Source: Nilaparvata lugens
Taxonomy: Eukaryota; Arthropoda; Insecta; Hemiptera; Delphacidae
Assembly (NCBI RefSeq): GCF_014356525.2
Contig: NC_052508.1
Coordinates: forward strand, 44,123,858 to 44,187,857
DNA length: 64,000 nt
Direction of reading: 5' to 3'
The position numbers were made by a program, and so were the translations under genes. Under the pieces are notes generated by a model that saw nothing but the letters and a program-made list of their open reading frames with translations, was not told the DNA's origin and made no database searches. Every line of letters starts with the position of its first letter. Position 1 is the stretch's first letter. Below are positions 45,744-56,432 of the stretch, in pieces.

Positions 45744-46460
45744 AGTTTATAGTCCTGTGAGAGTTGATGCAACGTTGCCAAATCAGCTGATTATAAATAA
45801 AAGTACATTTATATTTCATATTTTAACCTGATGAATTGTTTACGTCGTTTGGTGTTTTGGGTGAGGGTGGGAGGGGGGGGGGGTGTTGAGGAGGCACTCA
45901 ACTGTTTCATCCTCAACTGGACTATTTTTATGAAATCTACTCTAGTGAATGTACTTTATAATTTTCACACTATAACACTATATAACGTGCACTTTTTATT
46001 CCCAACAATGACCGTTTTTAGCAATTAGTTGGTCTGAATTCACCCAAAAGAAGTTAGCGCCAAATCATGCGTCTCATAAATTAAATCACCACCCTAAAAT
46101 ATAACTTTTTTGTTCCAACTCTATCATTAGTGATTGTATTGACAACTTAGTAATACTCTAATTACGATAAAAAATACCACATATCACTTTATAAGAAGTG
46201 AAAAGGAAAAAACATGGATTTAGCGATTTTTCGCAAAGTTGAAAAAAATTAACAATTTTCAACGAGCTATAACTAGCTTCCTATTGGAGATAGAAAAACA
46301 TTTAGGAGATGAAAATTGTAGATAATTAAATGCTCTTCAAAAAAGAATAGAACAATAATATCGATTGAACGATTGGTTTTGGAGATATCGTGAAAAAATG
46401 GTTTTCAGGCTGCCAAAATTTTGGTGGGAAACCATAGATTACTCTTACTTATACCCAAAA
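45744..46460 (+). repeat. Repeat R1, copy 3 (right arm)
   Basis: About 720 bp matching copy 2 in reverse and copy 1 directly, beginning TTTATAGTCC(T)GT. Just left of it, 45655-45740 is a diverged direct copy of its own interior (46205-46295), which indicates an older internal duplication. The gap 45236-45743 holds nothing else recognisable. Confidence 0.85.
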
Positions 46461-47224
46461 AGTAGAAGGGTACCTATTGGTGATTTTTTTTGTGGGAAGA
46501 GTAGGATACTTTATTTCTGGGTTTCTCCATTTTAGGCGATCCTCTCACTTTATAAGAGTTATATACACAATACTTGGGAGTCAAATATTAATAACTTAGC
46601 CAACGAGATTAAGTAATACCGCACTCTCGTAGAAAAAAAATGAAGACTAATTTTGTAGAAACATCATCACCTATCTGGGAATATTGACAAACCAAAACTC
46701 TTGACTGTTATTTTTAGTAGAGGAATGCTACTAATAATAGACAATAGTGGAATAATGCATTTTCTTCTGCTGTCTTCCTAGCTCTGACATTCCGCTATTC
46801 AAGGGTTGGTTAGGCTATATATTTAGGGAGTGCAATCAATATACCTGTATCGGACTATCCTTCAGTAGGGCGATCTCTGGCACAAGTGGTGAACTTCCAG
46901 CAAAGAACTTTGGAAAGGAAGTACATTGTATTTTGTTAATACTTTGAATACTTCATTTCACTGGTATTTCCAATTAAGATATCAATTATTTCTATCACAA
47001 TTTTGACTGTCAAAGAATTGATCTCTAATTCCTTTTTTGTTTGAAGGAGATCGTATAAAATAAAATGAGTTAATTTGGCTCTTTTTCTTATGGGAAACTG
47101 AAATTTTATTTCATAAATCTAAGAATAATCCATTGGTTGAGAGATTTGAATTTCTTATATACATCTATGTTTTATTCATTTATTCATTATAACTGTTGAA
47201 TTTTTTTTATACAAGCCTTCTTTA
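46461..47224. other. Intron sequence, nothing recognised
   Basis: AT-rich with no domain or repeat match. Confidence 0.45.
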
Positions 47225-47680
47225 AGCAGAGATGGAAACATTTTTCTAAAAATCTCCATGTATAAGCACCGCTTGGTTTCTTCTTCACCAAAGCCAAGTC
47301 CGATGCTCTCTTAACATGGCCACACTTTAAACAACTTGGGCTTCCAACACTTTCATCTATTTATATAAATCAATTATCAGTTAATGTGAAAATTAATTAT
47401 AACAAGTTTCAATTATGTAATGACAACCACGAATACAACACTCGTAATAGAAACATAATTGCCTTCCCAATTCATCGTCGCACAGCATTTGAGAGAACTC
47501 CCTTTTATTCTGGGAAGAGATATTTGAATAAACTTCCAGCAGACATAAGAAACATAGAGTCAGTGCAACCATTCAAAAAAAAAAAAAAAAAAAAAAACAG
47601 GAGAATATTCATTGAGAAAACGATTAACAGTGCTACCGTACCGAATTTCAATTTTAATCGATTTGAATAACGACACATTT
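47225..47680 (+). pseudogene. LINE ORF2 C-terminal fragment with internal poly-A
   Basis: The open part (47386-47668) encodes HEYNTRNRNIIAFPIHRRTA, FERTPFYSGKRYLNKLPADI and RNIESVQPFKK, the conserved tail of Jockey/CR1-type RTs. A run of 23 A (47575-47597) sits inside the coding tail as poly-Lys without breaking the frame. Sequence from 47225 to 47385 carries decayed upstream parts. No RT core is present. Confidence 0.7.
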
Positions 47681-48385
47681 TTCTGATTATTTTTCTAATT
47701 TAGACTAATTTACTAATATCCAATACGTTAGTACACATTGATAGGCTACATAGATTTAATTAGAGAGTAGATTTTTTGACTTTGTAAATAGATTATTCTT
47801 ATCTACAATATTTAGTTATAGGATAGCTATAGGGATAATTTATTATTAGATTATTCTGACATGCCACCTGTCATTTGAGTGAAACTCAAACTTTGACGTT
47901 CTTGTGATAATTTAAAAAAAACAATATTTCTTTTTTCATTTAATCATAATAATTATCGAAAAAATACGTATTTGCATGATTAATAATGATGTTTCATTAT
48001 TGAGATGATCTATTCTGGTAGCTTGTCATATTTATGCACAGTCAGCAAACAATTTGGTAACGTTTTGGAAAAGAATGGAGCTTTTGGCTTTGTCCAATGA
48101 CAGATGCTGGCTTTTTAACCTCAGTCTCATTATAGTCAAGGTATTTCTGAGTAGAATATATTATATTTTTTCTGTTACAGAGTCTGATAGAAGATGGCGT
48201 AACTGTGTAGTATGAATATATTTGTGATTCATTCGTTAATTGTCACTCATTATAATTTTAAACGTTCATTGAATGAGGAAAAGTTACATTGAGCAAACCT
48301 TGATAAGGTACCATTCACATATCGTATTTTATATTGTAGTATCATAGAGAAAGGATTACATAAGAATATATCTCATGGTATAGGT
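47681..48385. other. Intron sequence, nothing recognised
   Basis: AT-rich with no feature beyond short A/T runs. Confidence 0.45.
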
Positions 48386-48592
48386 CGTTCATGTTCCAAA
48401 TTTCAAGCAGTTTTTTTTTTGTAAACTCAAGCCGATTACTGTGGACTACTGTCTATTATTAATGTTTTGGCTGGGTGAGAGTGTAAGAACGGCACAGTAT
48501 GAAAGACTATCAGCGTCACATGGCTTCACGAAAAATAACTATTAGGACTATCGGCTTGAGAGCAGTGAAATTTGGAACATAAATGCTCTAGT
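48386..48592. repeat. Inverted-repeat (MITE-like) element before exon 3
   Basis: CATGTTCCAAATTTCAAGCAG plus ACTCAAGCCGAT (48388-48437) is complementary to ATCGGCTTGAGAGCAGTG plus AAATTTGGAACATAAATG (48549-48587). It could form a hairpin about 70 nt upstream of the exon at 48661. Confidence 0.6.
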
Positions 48593-48660
48593 ATTCCATG
48601 GGATATTTTCTTACTCTAACCTTTATTTAGAGTGGTATCTGAGTTGTTAGCTGTTTGCAG

Positions 48661-48996
48661 AGCCTGTCAGAGGAGGGCGGCCATGCGAGCTGGGCGAAGC
48701 GCGTGCACCTGGCCGTGCTGATCCTAGACCTCCTGTCCGACCTGGACCTGGTGGTGACGGGAGGTCTGCACCTGTGCGACGTGAAGCCGGCGCACTTTGG
48801 CCTGTCGACTCGCACCGGTAAGCTGCAGTTCGTCGACTTGGACTCTGTGCTGCCTCACGCGGTGCTCGTCGACTCGGCCCTCGTGAGTGGCGGCGCCTGT
48901 CGTGTGGATGCCGACTGCGGCCTCTTCGACTGTCGCGCGCACTGCGACATCACTCGCGGCAAGTGTCTACCCGGCATCGCCAACAACAACCTACAG
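48661..48996 (+). CDS. DIPK1/FAM69-family kinase, catalytic-loop exon
   Basis: The exon encodes 112 residues of the kinase C-lobe. WAKRVHLAVLILDLLSDLD is the helix before the catalytic loop. LHLCDVKPAHFGL replaces the canonical HRDxKxxN loop, with Asp as likely catalytic base and Lys after it. LQFVDLDSVLP supplies the DFG-like metal-binding Asp. A Cys-rich block (CRVDADCGLFDCRAHC then CDITRGKC) is typical of the family and is probably disulfide-bonded in the lumen. The acceptor TTTGCAG|AGC and donor CTACAG|GTAACA are both phase 0, consistent with both neighbouring exons. It is strikingly GC-rich against an AT-rich background. Confidence 0.9.
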
Positions 48997-49047
48997 GTAA
49001 CACTCACAGATCTCATCAAAATGAACATAACTACTAACAAATATAAT

Positions 49048-49092
49048 CTTTTTGGACTCAGGGGACCTCGAATCTTCCTTACCTTTGGTAGT
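49048..49092 (+). repeat. Scrap of repeat B next to a splice donor
   Basis: TTTTTGGACTCAGGGGACCT followed by CTTCCTTACCTTTGGTA matches the right end of repeat B (20951-21045) with an internal deletion. It lies about 50 nt after the exon ending at 48996. Confidence 0.65.
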
Positions 49093-49913
49093 TGGTAGAG
49101 CAAGGGAAGTAAAATGTAGTTTATACAACAGTTTTATAAGGACGAGTTAGATTTAGAATTAAGTCGCAAGCGAGCAAGAGTAGCAAGCGAACGCTTGTCT
49201 TAAACATCTCACAAGTACTTTAAAGACCATATAAAACTGTTATATACACTACTTTTATCTACGATCACTTGAACAAAGTACACTACTGTATCAAATTGCT
49301 GACTTGTTAGGTTAGAAATCATCCAATTAGCATGAAAAATGATTGAAAGAAAATTATGTAAATAGCTATTTTATTCATTAAATAACTTGTTAACTCATTA
49401 TCACAGATAATGAGAATAACGGTTACCATACGTACAAGTCTTCACTAGCCAGCCTTCTCGTGACTGAACCATCTTTAGTACACACAACAAAAAATGGTGC
49501 TACTCACATTCACTGCAGATGTCCCTAGTAGCTTGCAATGATTTTCTGCTAACTGCAGATGAAACTAGAGGAGATCAGATCAGTAGCATTCTTGAGGCAA
49601 TAAATTTCTGTTTTTGAAGAACAGTATTAATTTATCTGGTAATTGTTACAGTAACAGTTACTTTAAAAAGTATCTGTAGTTCACTCGATTCATAGCGAGA
49701 GAAACATCACTACTGTATAATCATACTATAATGAGCTTCACCTCAAACTTCAGATATTCCCTGTAACCTATCCCCTAATGCTTCCCATTTAACCAATCTA
49801 GACCGTTAAAAGTGAATTCCACTATGCGCTTCCTAGTCATCTAGATTCAATTCAAATAGTTTATTCTCTCATGTACAAGCTATTCACAAATTTATTTTCG
49901 ATTTGTGTTAAAG
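49093..49913. other. Rest of the last DIPK1 intron
   Basis: AT-rich sequence with no transposon recognised. It closes with a T-rich stretch and TGTTAAAG, the acceptor at 49913. Confidence 0.6.
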
Positions 49914-50147
49914 GTTGTTTGCGAGAAAATCTTCCTTGGCTGGCAGATATCGGGTCCGCTCATAATGCCCGGTCTGTTGAATTCGCAGCACACGCCGACA
50001 CAGCTGTCCTCGCTGTTGCGCCAATGCGCCGACCCTGACCCCTCCCCTCATCCCTCGGTCCACCAACGACTCACCACAACTCTCGCCGAAATTGACAAAA
50101 TGCTCTCTGCTACCAACTATGACTACTACGATGCTGCTAAAATGTAA
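49914..50147 (+). CDS. DIPK1/FAM69-family kinase, last exon
   Basis: The exon encodes 77 residues then TAA (50145-50147). It starts VVCEKIFLGWQISGPLIMPG, continuing NNNLQ of the previous exon in phase 0, and runs through LLRQCADPDPSPHPSVHQRL to a helical end (LAEIDKML) and NYDYYDAAKM. This matches the family's C-terminal helices and ends close to where vertebrate DIPK1 proteins end. The four exons give about 359 residues against roughly 430 for vertebrate homologues. About 60-70 residues (cytosolic tail and anchor) are therefore missing upstream. No C-terminal ER-retention signal is visible. Confidence 0.85.
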   Translation, partial: VVCEKIFLGWQISGPLIMPGLLNSQHTPTQLSSLLRQCADPDPSPHPSVHQRLTTTLAEIDKMLSATNYDYYDAAKM

Positions 50148-50156
50148 TCCATCCTC

Positions 50157-50162
50157 AATAAA
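50157..50162 (+). terminator. Candidate poly(A) signal of DIPK1
   Basis: AATAAA begins 10 nt after the DIPK1 stop, giving a very short 3' UTR if used. Other signals further downstream, including those in the adjacent LINE, cannot be excluded. Confidence 0.45.
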
Positions 50163-50281
50163 CGTGAATATATTTATTCTAATCAGTTGTTATGATTATC
50201 TAACTATCTACCTTGAGTTCGATTTAGAACAATATTTTGAGAATTCTCTTGATTATTTATTTACGATACAAATGTCACTGA

Positions 50282-53200
50282 TGTTATAAAATTGTTAGAT
50301 TGTTATAAATTGTTAGAATTGTTAAAATTGTTAGCTTTTGTCATGGAATCGAGAAAGGTTGTTGAAAGGAGAAGCTAATACTAACAAAATTGATCATGGC
50401 TGATATCGATGAAATCCTTACATCACTGGAAACTGATAACTTCACTCCAGAAATCGATGACTACATTAATTTTGTTCCTTCCATAAATGGAAAAAATGTT
50501 GAATTTTTAAATATTTTTTCAACTAATATCCGTAGCCTCCATGCAAATTTCAACCAGCTCATTTGTTGTATAAACAGCTTAAAAACTGATATACATGTAA
50601 TTGTTCTAACCGAAACTTGGCATACCGAGAACATGCCATTCACTTACAAGATCTCAGGTTTCACCGAAGTAAATAAATGCTCAAAGATGAACAAATGCGA
50701 CGGTCTGCGCATTTATGTTAGAGATAATATTGATGTCTGTGAGATTGCCTGTAACATAGTTGATGCCAACTCTTTGTGCTTGGAATTGAAAATGTCGGAT
50801 GAAAAAATTTTTAGAATTATAGGAATTTATAGATCACCTAGAAATCAAAACACTGAGAATTTTATCAGCAGTCTAAATAACTTCCTCGATAATATACCTA
50901 ATTCAATAACTGTTTGCATGGTTGGTGATATAAATATTAATATTCAATCAACTAGCACACAGGTTCAGGAATACCTGCATATTTTACTGAGCAGAGGTTA
51001 TAAGTCTTATATAAATGGGAGTACTAGAGTCTCGACCACAACTGAATCGTGCATAGATCACATATTTTTCAAAAATAACAGCAAATTCAACTATATTTTT
51101 GGAAATATTTTCAAAACAACAATAACTGATCATTATTCTGTACTATTACACTTGGGTAATGAGAAAAATCCTGAAACCACTTCACATAGAAACAGGCCTA
51201 CAAATAACGTTAAAATTGCATACAACTACAAACTAATTGCTGAAAAATCGGAAAAAGAAAATTGGAATACTATTTTTGGAAATGATGATACTATAGATAC
51301 CCTAGTTGACAATTTTGTGGATCGTATAAATGGTTTTATGGATTCAAGTAAAACTGAGAAGTATATTCCTCGCCGAAAGCGTCCCTTAAAACCTTGGATT
51401 ACGGACGGAATAATAAGATCAATTATTATACGGGATAAAATGCATGATAAAATAAGAAAAGGCCCTGCAGATGCTGATTCGATAAATACATACAGAGTTT
51501 ATCGTAATACATTGAATAGGCTCATAAGTGAGGCGAAGGATAACTATTATAGGGATAAAATAGAACAATGTAACACCAATAGTTCAAAGCTTTGGAGGTG
51601 TATTAATGAGGCTATCGGGGAGGGGAAGAAAGAGTGTTGTAAAATTGGAGTTGATGCCAAGAGGTTGAATGACTTTTTCACCAATGTTGGGGAGAGACAG
51701 GCTAAAACTATAAACAATGATCCCACAAGCTCTCCAAATTTCAATTTCAACAACGATGTAATTGAAACTCCTCTACCGAATTCCTTCTTTATGAGACCGA
51801 CAAACTTCAATGAAGTTCAAGCGACAATAAAAGAGCTGAAAAATAACTGCACCCCAGGCTTGGATAATCTCAATAACACAGTACTCAAACATATAAGCCA
51901 CACTATTTCACAGCCGCTTTCCGTGATTTTCAACAAATGCTTTGAACAAGGCTACTTCCCTAAACATTTCAAAACCGCCAAGATAAAACCTTTATTCAAG
52001 CAAGGAGATCCCTTGGACCCAAGTAACTACAGACCAATCAGCCTTATTAGTAATCTAGCAAAAATCATGGAGAAAATTATAAAGAAGAGATTAGTTGTGT
52101 ATTTGAACAAGCATAAAATAATAGATAAGAATCAATTTGGATTCCAGACTGCGAAAAGTACCGAAGATGCGTTAATTGAATTTTCTAATACTGTTTCACA
52201 AAACTTGAATTCCAATTACAAATCTATAGCAGTTTTCCTGGATATTAAAAAGCCTTTGATACTATACCACATAGTTTTCTTTACAATAAACTCGAAAGAT
52301 ATGGCTTTAGGGGAATATTTCTAGAACTCATAAAGAGCTACTTGAGAGATAGAACCCAGTCTTTAACAATCGACGGACTTACTGATGTCTCCAAAATGAC
52401 CTCCTACGGTTTGCCTCAGGGAACGGTACTATCACCAATCCTCTTTATATTATATGTCAATGACTTATTAAAGCTGAAATTAAAAAACGCCACAACTATA
52501 TCATTCGCAGATGACACTGCAGCTATTTTCCATGGGGAATCTTGGACTGGGGTACATGAAATTGCAGAACAGAACTGTTTGCTCATAAAAAATTGGTTGG
52601 ACAGAAACACCCTGAGCCTGAACATTGAAAAAACCAATTACATCACCTTCGCATTCAATACAACTGGTAAACCTGATGAGAATTTAAATCTGAAACTCCA
52701 CTCAAACTGCAACAATAACTGCACCTGCCCTACTATAAAAAGAGTCAAAAGTACCAAATATCTAGGTGTCCAAATAGATGAAAATTTGAAGTGGGACATA
52801 CACATAAAATTTATTTGCAGAAGAATGAGATATCTATCCTATAAATTCTACGAAGCAAAAAAAATTCTGAACTCAAAACATCTAAAAATGGTTTACTTTG
52901 CACTGGTCCAGTCCATAATTCAGTATGGTATATCCGTATGGGGGGCTGTTATAATTCTCACTTAGAAGAGCTTTTCATAATTCAAAAATCAATAATCAAA
53001 ACAATTTTAAATAAACCCAGACTTTACCCAACCGACTTGACTTTCAAAGAGTTTAATGTGTTAACAGTTAGGCAGTTGTACGTAATAAATGTAGCGAAAT
53101 ATATAATCAAACATAAAGCTAATTTTCCTTGCACAAATAACACAATCAATAACCTGTACAATCTGAGACCCTCCTCAAATAAGTATCTTATGTACAATAC

Positions 53201-53720
53201 AAACATTGAAACCATCAGAAGACAACTAATATATTTAAGCACTAAATTGATAAATAAAATTCCTGAAGAATATATCTGCTGCGCAAAATTGACTAAAAAA
53301 ATAAAAAATGATATTAGTATTTGGATTAAAACGAACTATTTTTTCTACCTGTAAATAAAACAAAGTAAAAGAGGAACTTAGTGTTTTTGTGTGCTCACTT
53401 ACCAATCTAGTGTGGACCTTTTTATTTATTTTTCTTTATTAAATTAACTATCCTATCATCCCACCTCACCTTTTTTCCTAATCCTTTATTTTCCCTCTCA
53501 AGGATTGAAAGCCTTCCTAGTACATGGGTAACCATAGTTGGAAGAGCTTCAATCCCACCCCTTTACACCAAATTCTGAATTAGCATCTTGTACGGACATT
53601 TTTGTTTTTTTTTTGTACTAATTTTGCTAGTTGTTTATTCTTGTTGTAATTTAATATTACTTGTATTTTATGTATGTGTGTAAAGGAAAATAAATTGAAA
53701 TTGAATTGAAATTGAAAATA
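50282..53720 (+). mobile_element. Nearly intact LINE directly downstream of DIPK1
   Basis: Same orientation as DIPK1, starting about 135 bp after its stop, where TTGTTAGAATTGTTAAAATTG units lie. It contains ORF2 (50390-53354) and a 3' UTR ending in a (ATTGAA)n tail at about 53688-53720. No ORF1 is present. The low number of defects marks it as recent. Confidence 0.85.
50390..53354 (+). pseudogene. LINE ORF2, endonuclease plus RT, with two 1-nt deletions
   Basis: The first frame (50390-52324, 644 residues) has a full endonuclease: NIFSTNIRSLHANFNQL, VLTETWHTE, IIGIYRSPRNQN, VGDININ, ESCIDHIFF and TDHYSVLL. The RT start FKQGDPLDPSNYRPISLIS and FGFQTAKSTEDALIE follows. A missing base at about 52250 in the KK(A)FD block shifts the frame. 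The RT resumes at 52342 with YGLPQGTVLSPILFILYVND and SFADDTAAIF. A second loss in a G-run (52939-52944) shifts it again to the end at 53354. Both lesions are single-base losses, so the copy died recently, or one may be a sequencing error. It belongs to the Jockey/CR1 group. Confidence 0.85.
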
Positions 53721-54196
53721 ATAAGGTAGTACTTTTTCTTCCAAATTTACGTGATTACACAGTCCTAGATGAGGTTAGTCTTTCACGTGTACAATTTCTA
53801 TACAATTATTACAAACTGAAATGCTCTCTGCCTACTACTGGGAGTACTTTATTGATGGTTTGAACGAATGAATCTCAATAAATTCAACTATTTCTTTGAA
53901 TGCATCGCCATTGATGATCTAACTTTCAACTATAGCCTTTAGAAATTCTTGGCCGAAACTAGCGTACGCTTTTCAGCTGATGGAAAAGTCACTGGTTCAG
54001 TCCATGAAGAATTTCTAGTAGGCTATGTTTCAACATAGACTAGCCATATACTATGTGCTATGAATGTGCTTCCACCTACAGTTCGACGAACAACAATGAT
54101 TCATTTATTAGTTTCTTTTAATAATCACCAACTGCAAATGCAACACCACTACAAATGTTGATACAATATCCGCGAATTATATCCAGCCAATATATA
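53721..54196. other. Intergenic sequence, nothing recognised
   Basis: AT-rich sequence between the LINE tail and the TIR element. Confidence 0.45.
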
Positions 54197-54284
54197 CAGG
54201 GTGTTTACCAACTGCCTACCAATACTCTAGGGCATTGTTTCTGGGTAAAAAACATATCTAAATATCATATTTCATTTCATTTTT

Positions 54285-55358
54285 TTTTCGTTTCATTTTT
54301 TCATCCCACTGACCACCTATGAAAGGGGTATAAGGATTTGTCAATTATAATCTAAGTCGTCAATCTTTGCATTCTATAATGCAAAAAGAATTCCTCACTG
54401 GAGTAAGGACAAACCTGCAACTCCTCTCTCACCTTAATTCTGAACTTTTCACCTGTAAGAGCTTTTATGCGTGTTGGCAATGAATTATAAAGCCGAATTC
54501 CTGCACTCTTTACCCCCCTCTCATACATACCAGTTCGATGAATGCTCTGAGGTTTTGTCTAAATCTGGTATTGTATGAGTGGAACAACTCTCCTGTATTG
54601 AACCTATCTTTATTCCTATCAATAAAACAAAGAGCCTCTAAAATATATACACCTGGTAGTGGGAGAATCTTTAACTCTTTGAAATAATCTCTACAACTTG
54701 CTCTAATAGATTCACCCACCATCACTCTAACTGCCCACTTTTGAATCCTAAATATATGTATTGCATGAGTTGAATTGCCCCAAAATATAACACCGTATGA
54801 AAGAAGAGAATGGAACACAGTAAAATAAACACTTCTAAGCGTTCCTGCATCCAGCAATTTCTTCACGGTTCTTAGAACAAATACTGCTGAGTTTAGTTTG
54901 CTTTTTAGCTGGTCTAAATGAGGTCGCCAGGAGAGTTCAGAGTCCAGCACTACTCCAAGTACCTTTGCCTCGTTTGATGAACCTATGTTTCCATCTCTCG
55001 TATCCAATACTGCTTCCCGAGCCGTCCTGAATGGAATCTGCATAGTCTTATTGTAATTTAGTACCAACATATTTGAGGCCAGCCATTCTTCTAGTTTCTG
55101 AAGAGCTCTTCTACTTTCAGATTCCATATCATGCTGACTGTTACTTTTCAATAAAATACTTACATCATCAGCGTATAAAACACAGTGTGCTGGCTCAAGG
55201 TGTGGTGGCAAGTCGTTAATATATAGAAGGAAAAGCAAAGGACCAAGGACTGATCCCTGAGGGACCCCACTCCTCGCCTGTAACCATTCCGACTGATACA
55301 CAAAAGAGTGAGACTGTATTTCCACCCGCTGATGTCTCTCATCAAAGTATGATACGAT
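54285..55358 (-). mobile_element. Nested 5'-truncated LINE, RT C-terminal half
   Basis: The minus-strand frame 54510-55325 (271 residues) carries [66 protein letters not shown] and LLSYGVIFWGN. Near 54535 a frameshift moves the tail MYERGVKSAGIRLYNSLPTR into another frame. The 3' end on the left is A-rich on the element strand (GATGAAAAAATGAAACG...). It inserted within the left arm of the TIR element. It resembles 700-1592. Confidence 0.8.
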
Positions 55359-55863
55359 TTAAATTGTCCGCAAGTCTTCAGTTACTCACACAGCGGCCAT
55401 TTTGCTTTTTTCACTTATTATTTTTTTTTCTAAATAATGCTTGAACATACGGAATTGAAACTTTGCACGATCATTTATAACAACTAGACAAAGCTAGAAA
55501 AAAATTATGGTCATTTTTCAAATACTTAGAACAAAATGGCGGCCATTTAAAATGTTGTTTCTTAAATAACTCAAAAACTGTTGGTTTCACAAAAACTTTA
55601 CAAGAATAACTTTTTTTAGTAAATTTAATTGCCTATCGATTGGTACCAGATTTTTTAAGATTAGACCAATATTAACTGATATATGGCAGCTTTAGTGGCT
55701 GGTGACCCACCTTTAGAGGGTTATGTAACGTTATTTTATTTTTTGAAATGACCTAAAATCGCTTACAATTAACATGCAATGCAAATAGAGATTGTTGCAT
55801 CATTGAGGCGACTCTATCAGCATGCCATTGTTTCCACTGCAACACACTTTCAGTGGTAACCTA

Positions 55864-56240
55864 TCACGGATGCCATATCTCAGAACGGTACAGTTGATCC
55901 ATGTGTCGGTGGCCGAATCTCATTTCCATGCGCCTTAACAGTTCATTAATGTCTTGTCTGAAGTACTGCCAGTGCATCTCCACGAAGCGACAGGCTCAAC
56001 ATTGCAGCCTTCACTACCGGCGTCCATCCATGTATAACTGCAGCTGTATCAAACAAGGCACGGTTATCCTCCCATGGCATTTTTCCATCAAAAGTTGGTA
56101 GTCCACTGTGCTGAGTTGGCATAACAATAGGCCCATTGCAGCTATTGACTGGGGTATCCTTCTTAAGGTGGATGGCAGAAGTATCATTCACTTTCAAGGT
56201 TGCTCTTGCCCCACCATTGTCATTAATTTGTAGCTCTGAA
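55864..56240 (-). pseudogene. Retrotransposon gag capsid fragment
   Basis: The minus-strand frame up to 55946 encodes PTFDGKMPWEDNRALFDTAA, IHGWTPVVKAAM and LSLRGDALAVLQ, the signature of the N-terminal capsid region in insect LTR-retrotransposon gag proteins. After a one-base shift the same homology continues as INELLRRMEMRFGHRHMDQL and LYRSE, then stops at 55864-55866. No protease, RT or LTR is near. It is a captured or left-over fragment inside a DNA element. The assignment is by motif recognition only. Confidence 0.6.
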
Positions 56241-56432
56241 GACCTCCTCCTAAAGGTCTCGCATCCATATCAGTATGTTTAAACATTATTTAGAAAAATA
56301 AGTGAAAAAAGCAAAATGGCCGCTGTGTGAGTAACTGAAGACTTCAAAACAATTTAAATATGATATTTAGATATGTTTTTAGCCAGGAACAATGCCCTAG
56401 AGTATTGGTAGGCAGTTGGTAAACACCCTGTA

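Larger units (their letters stand above)
54197..56432. mobile_element. TIR DNA element with nested LINE and gag fragment
   Basis: The ends are about 75-bp inverted repeats starting CAGGGTGTTTACCAACTGCC (54197-54272, complement at 56359-56432). After removing the nested LINE (about 54285-55358) the left arm continues at 55360-55440. It still matches the complement of 56290-56355 (TTCAGTTACTCACACAGCGG block), so the original inverted repeats were about 150 bp. The interior (55440-56290) has repeat blocks shared with 24795-24990 and a minus-strand gag fragment. No transposase is seen. Confidence 0.8.

Noticed and set aside
48627..48942. Minus-strand frames opposite the GC-rich exon
   Set aside because: Antisense of the DIPK1 catalytic exon, open only because of high GC.
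55901..56101. Plus-strand frame over the gag fragment
   Set aside because: Antisense of the gag-like frame; no own homology.
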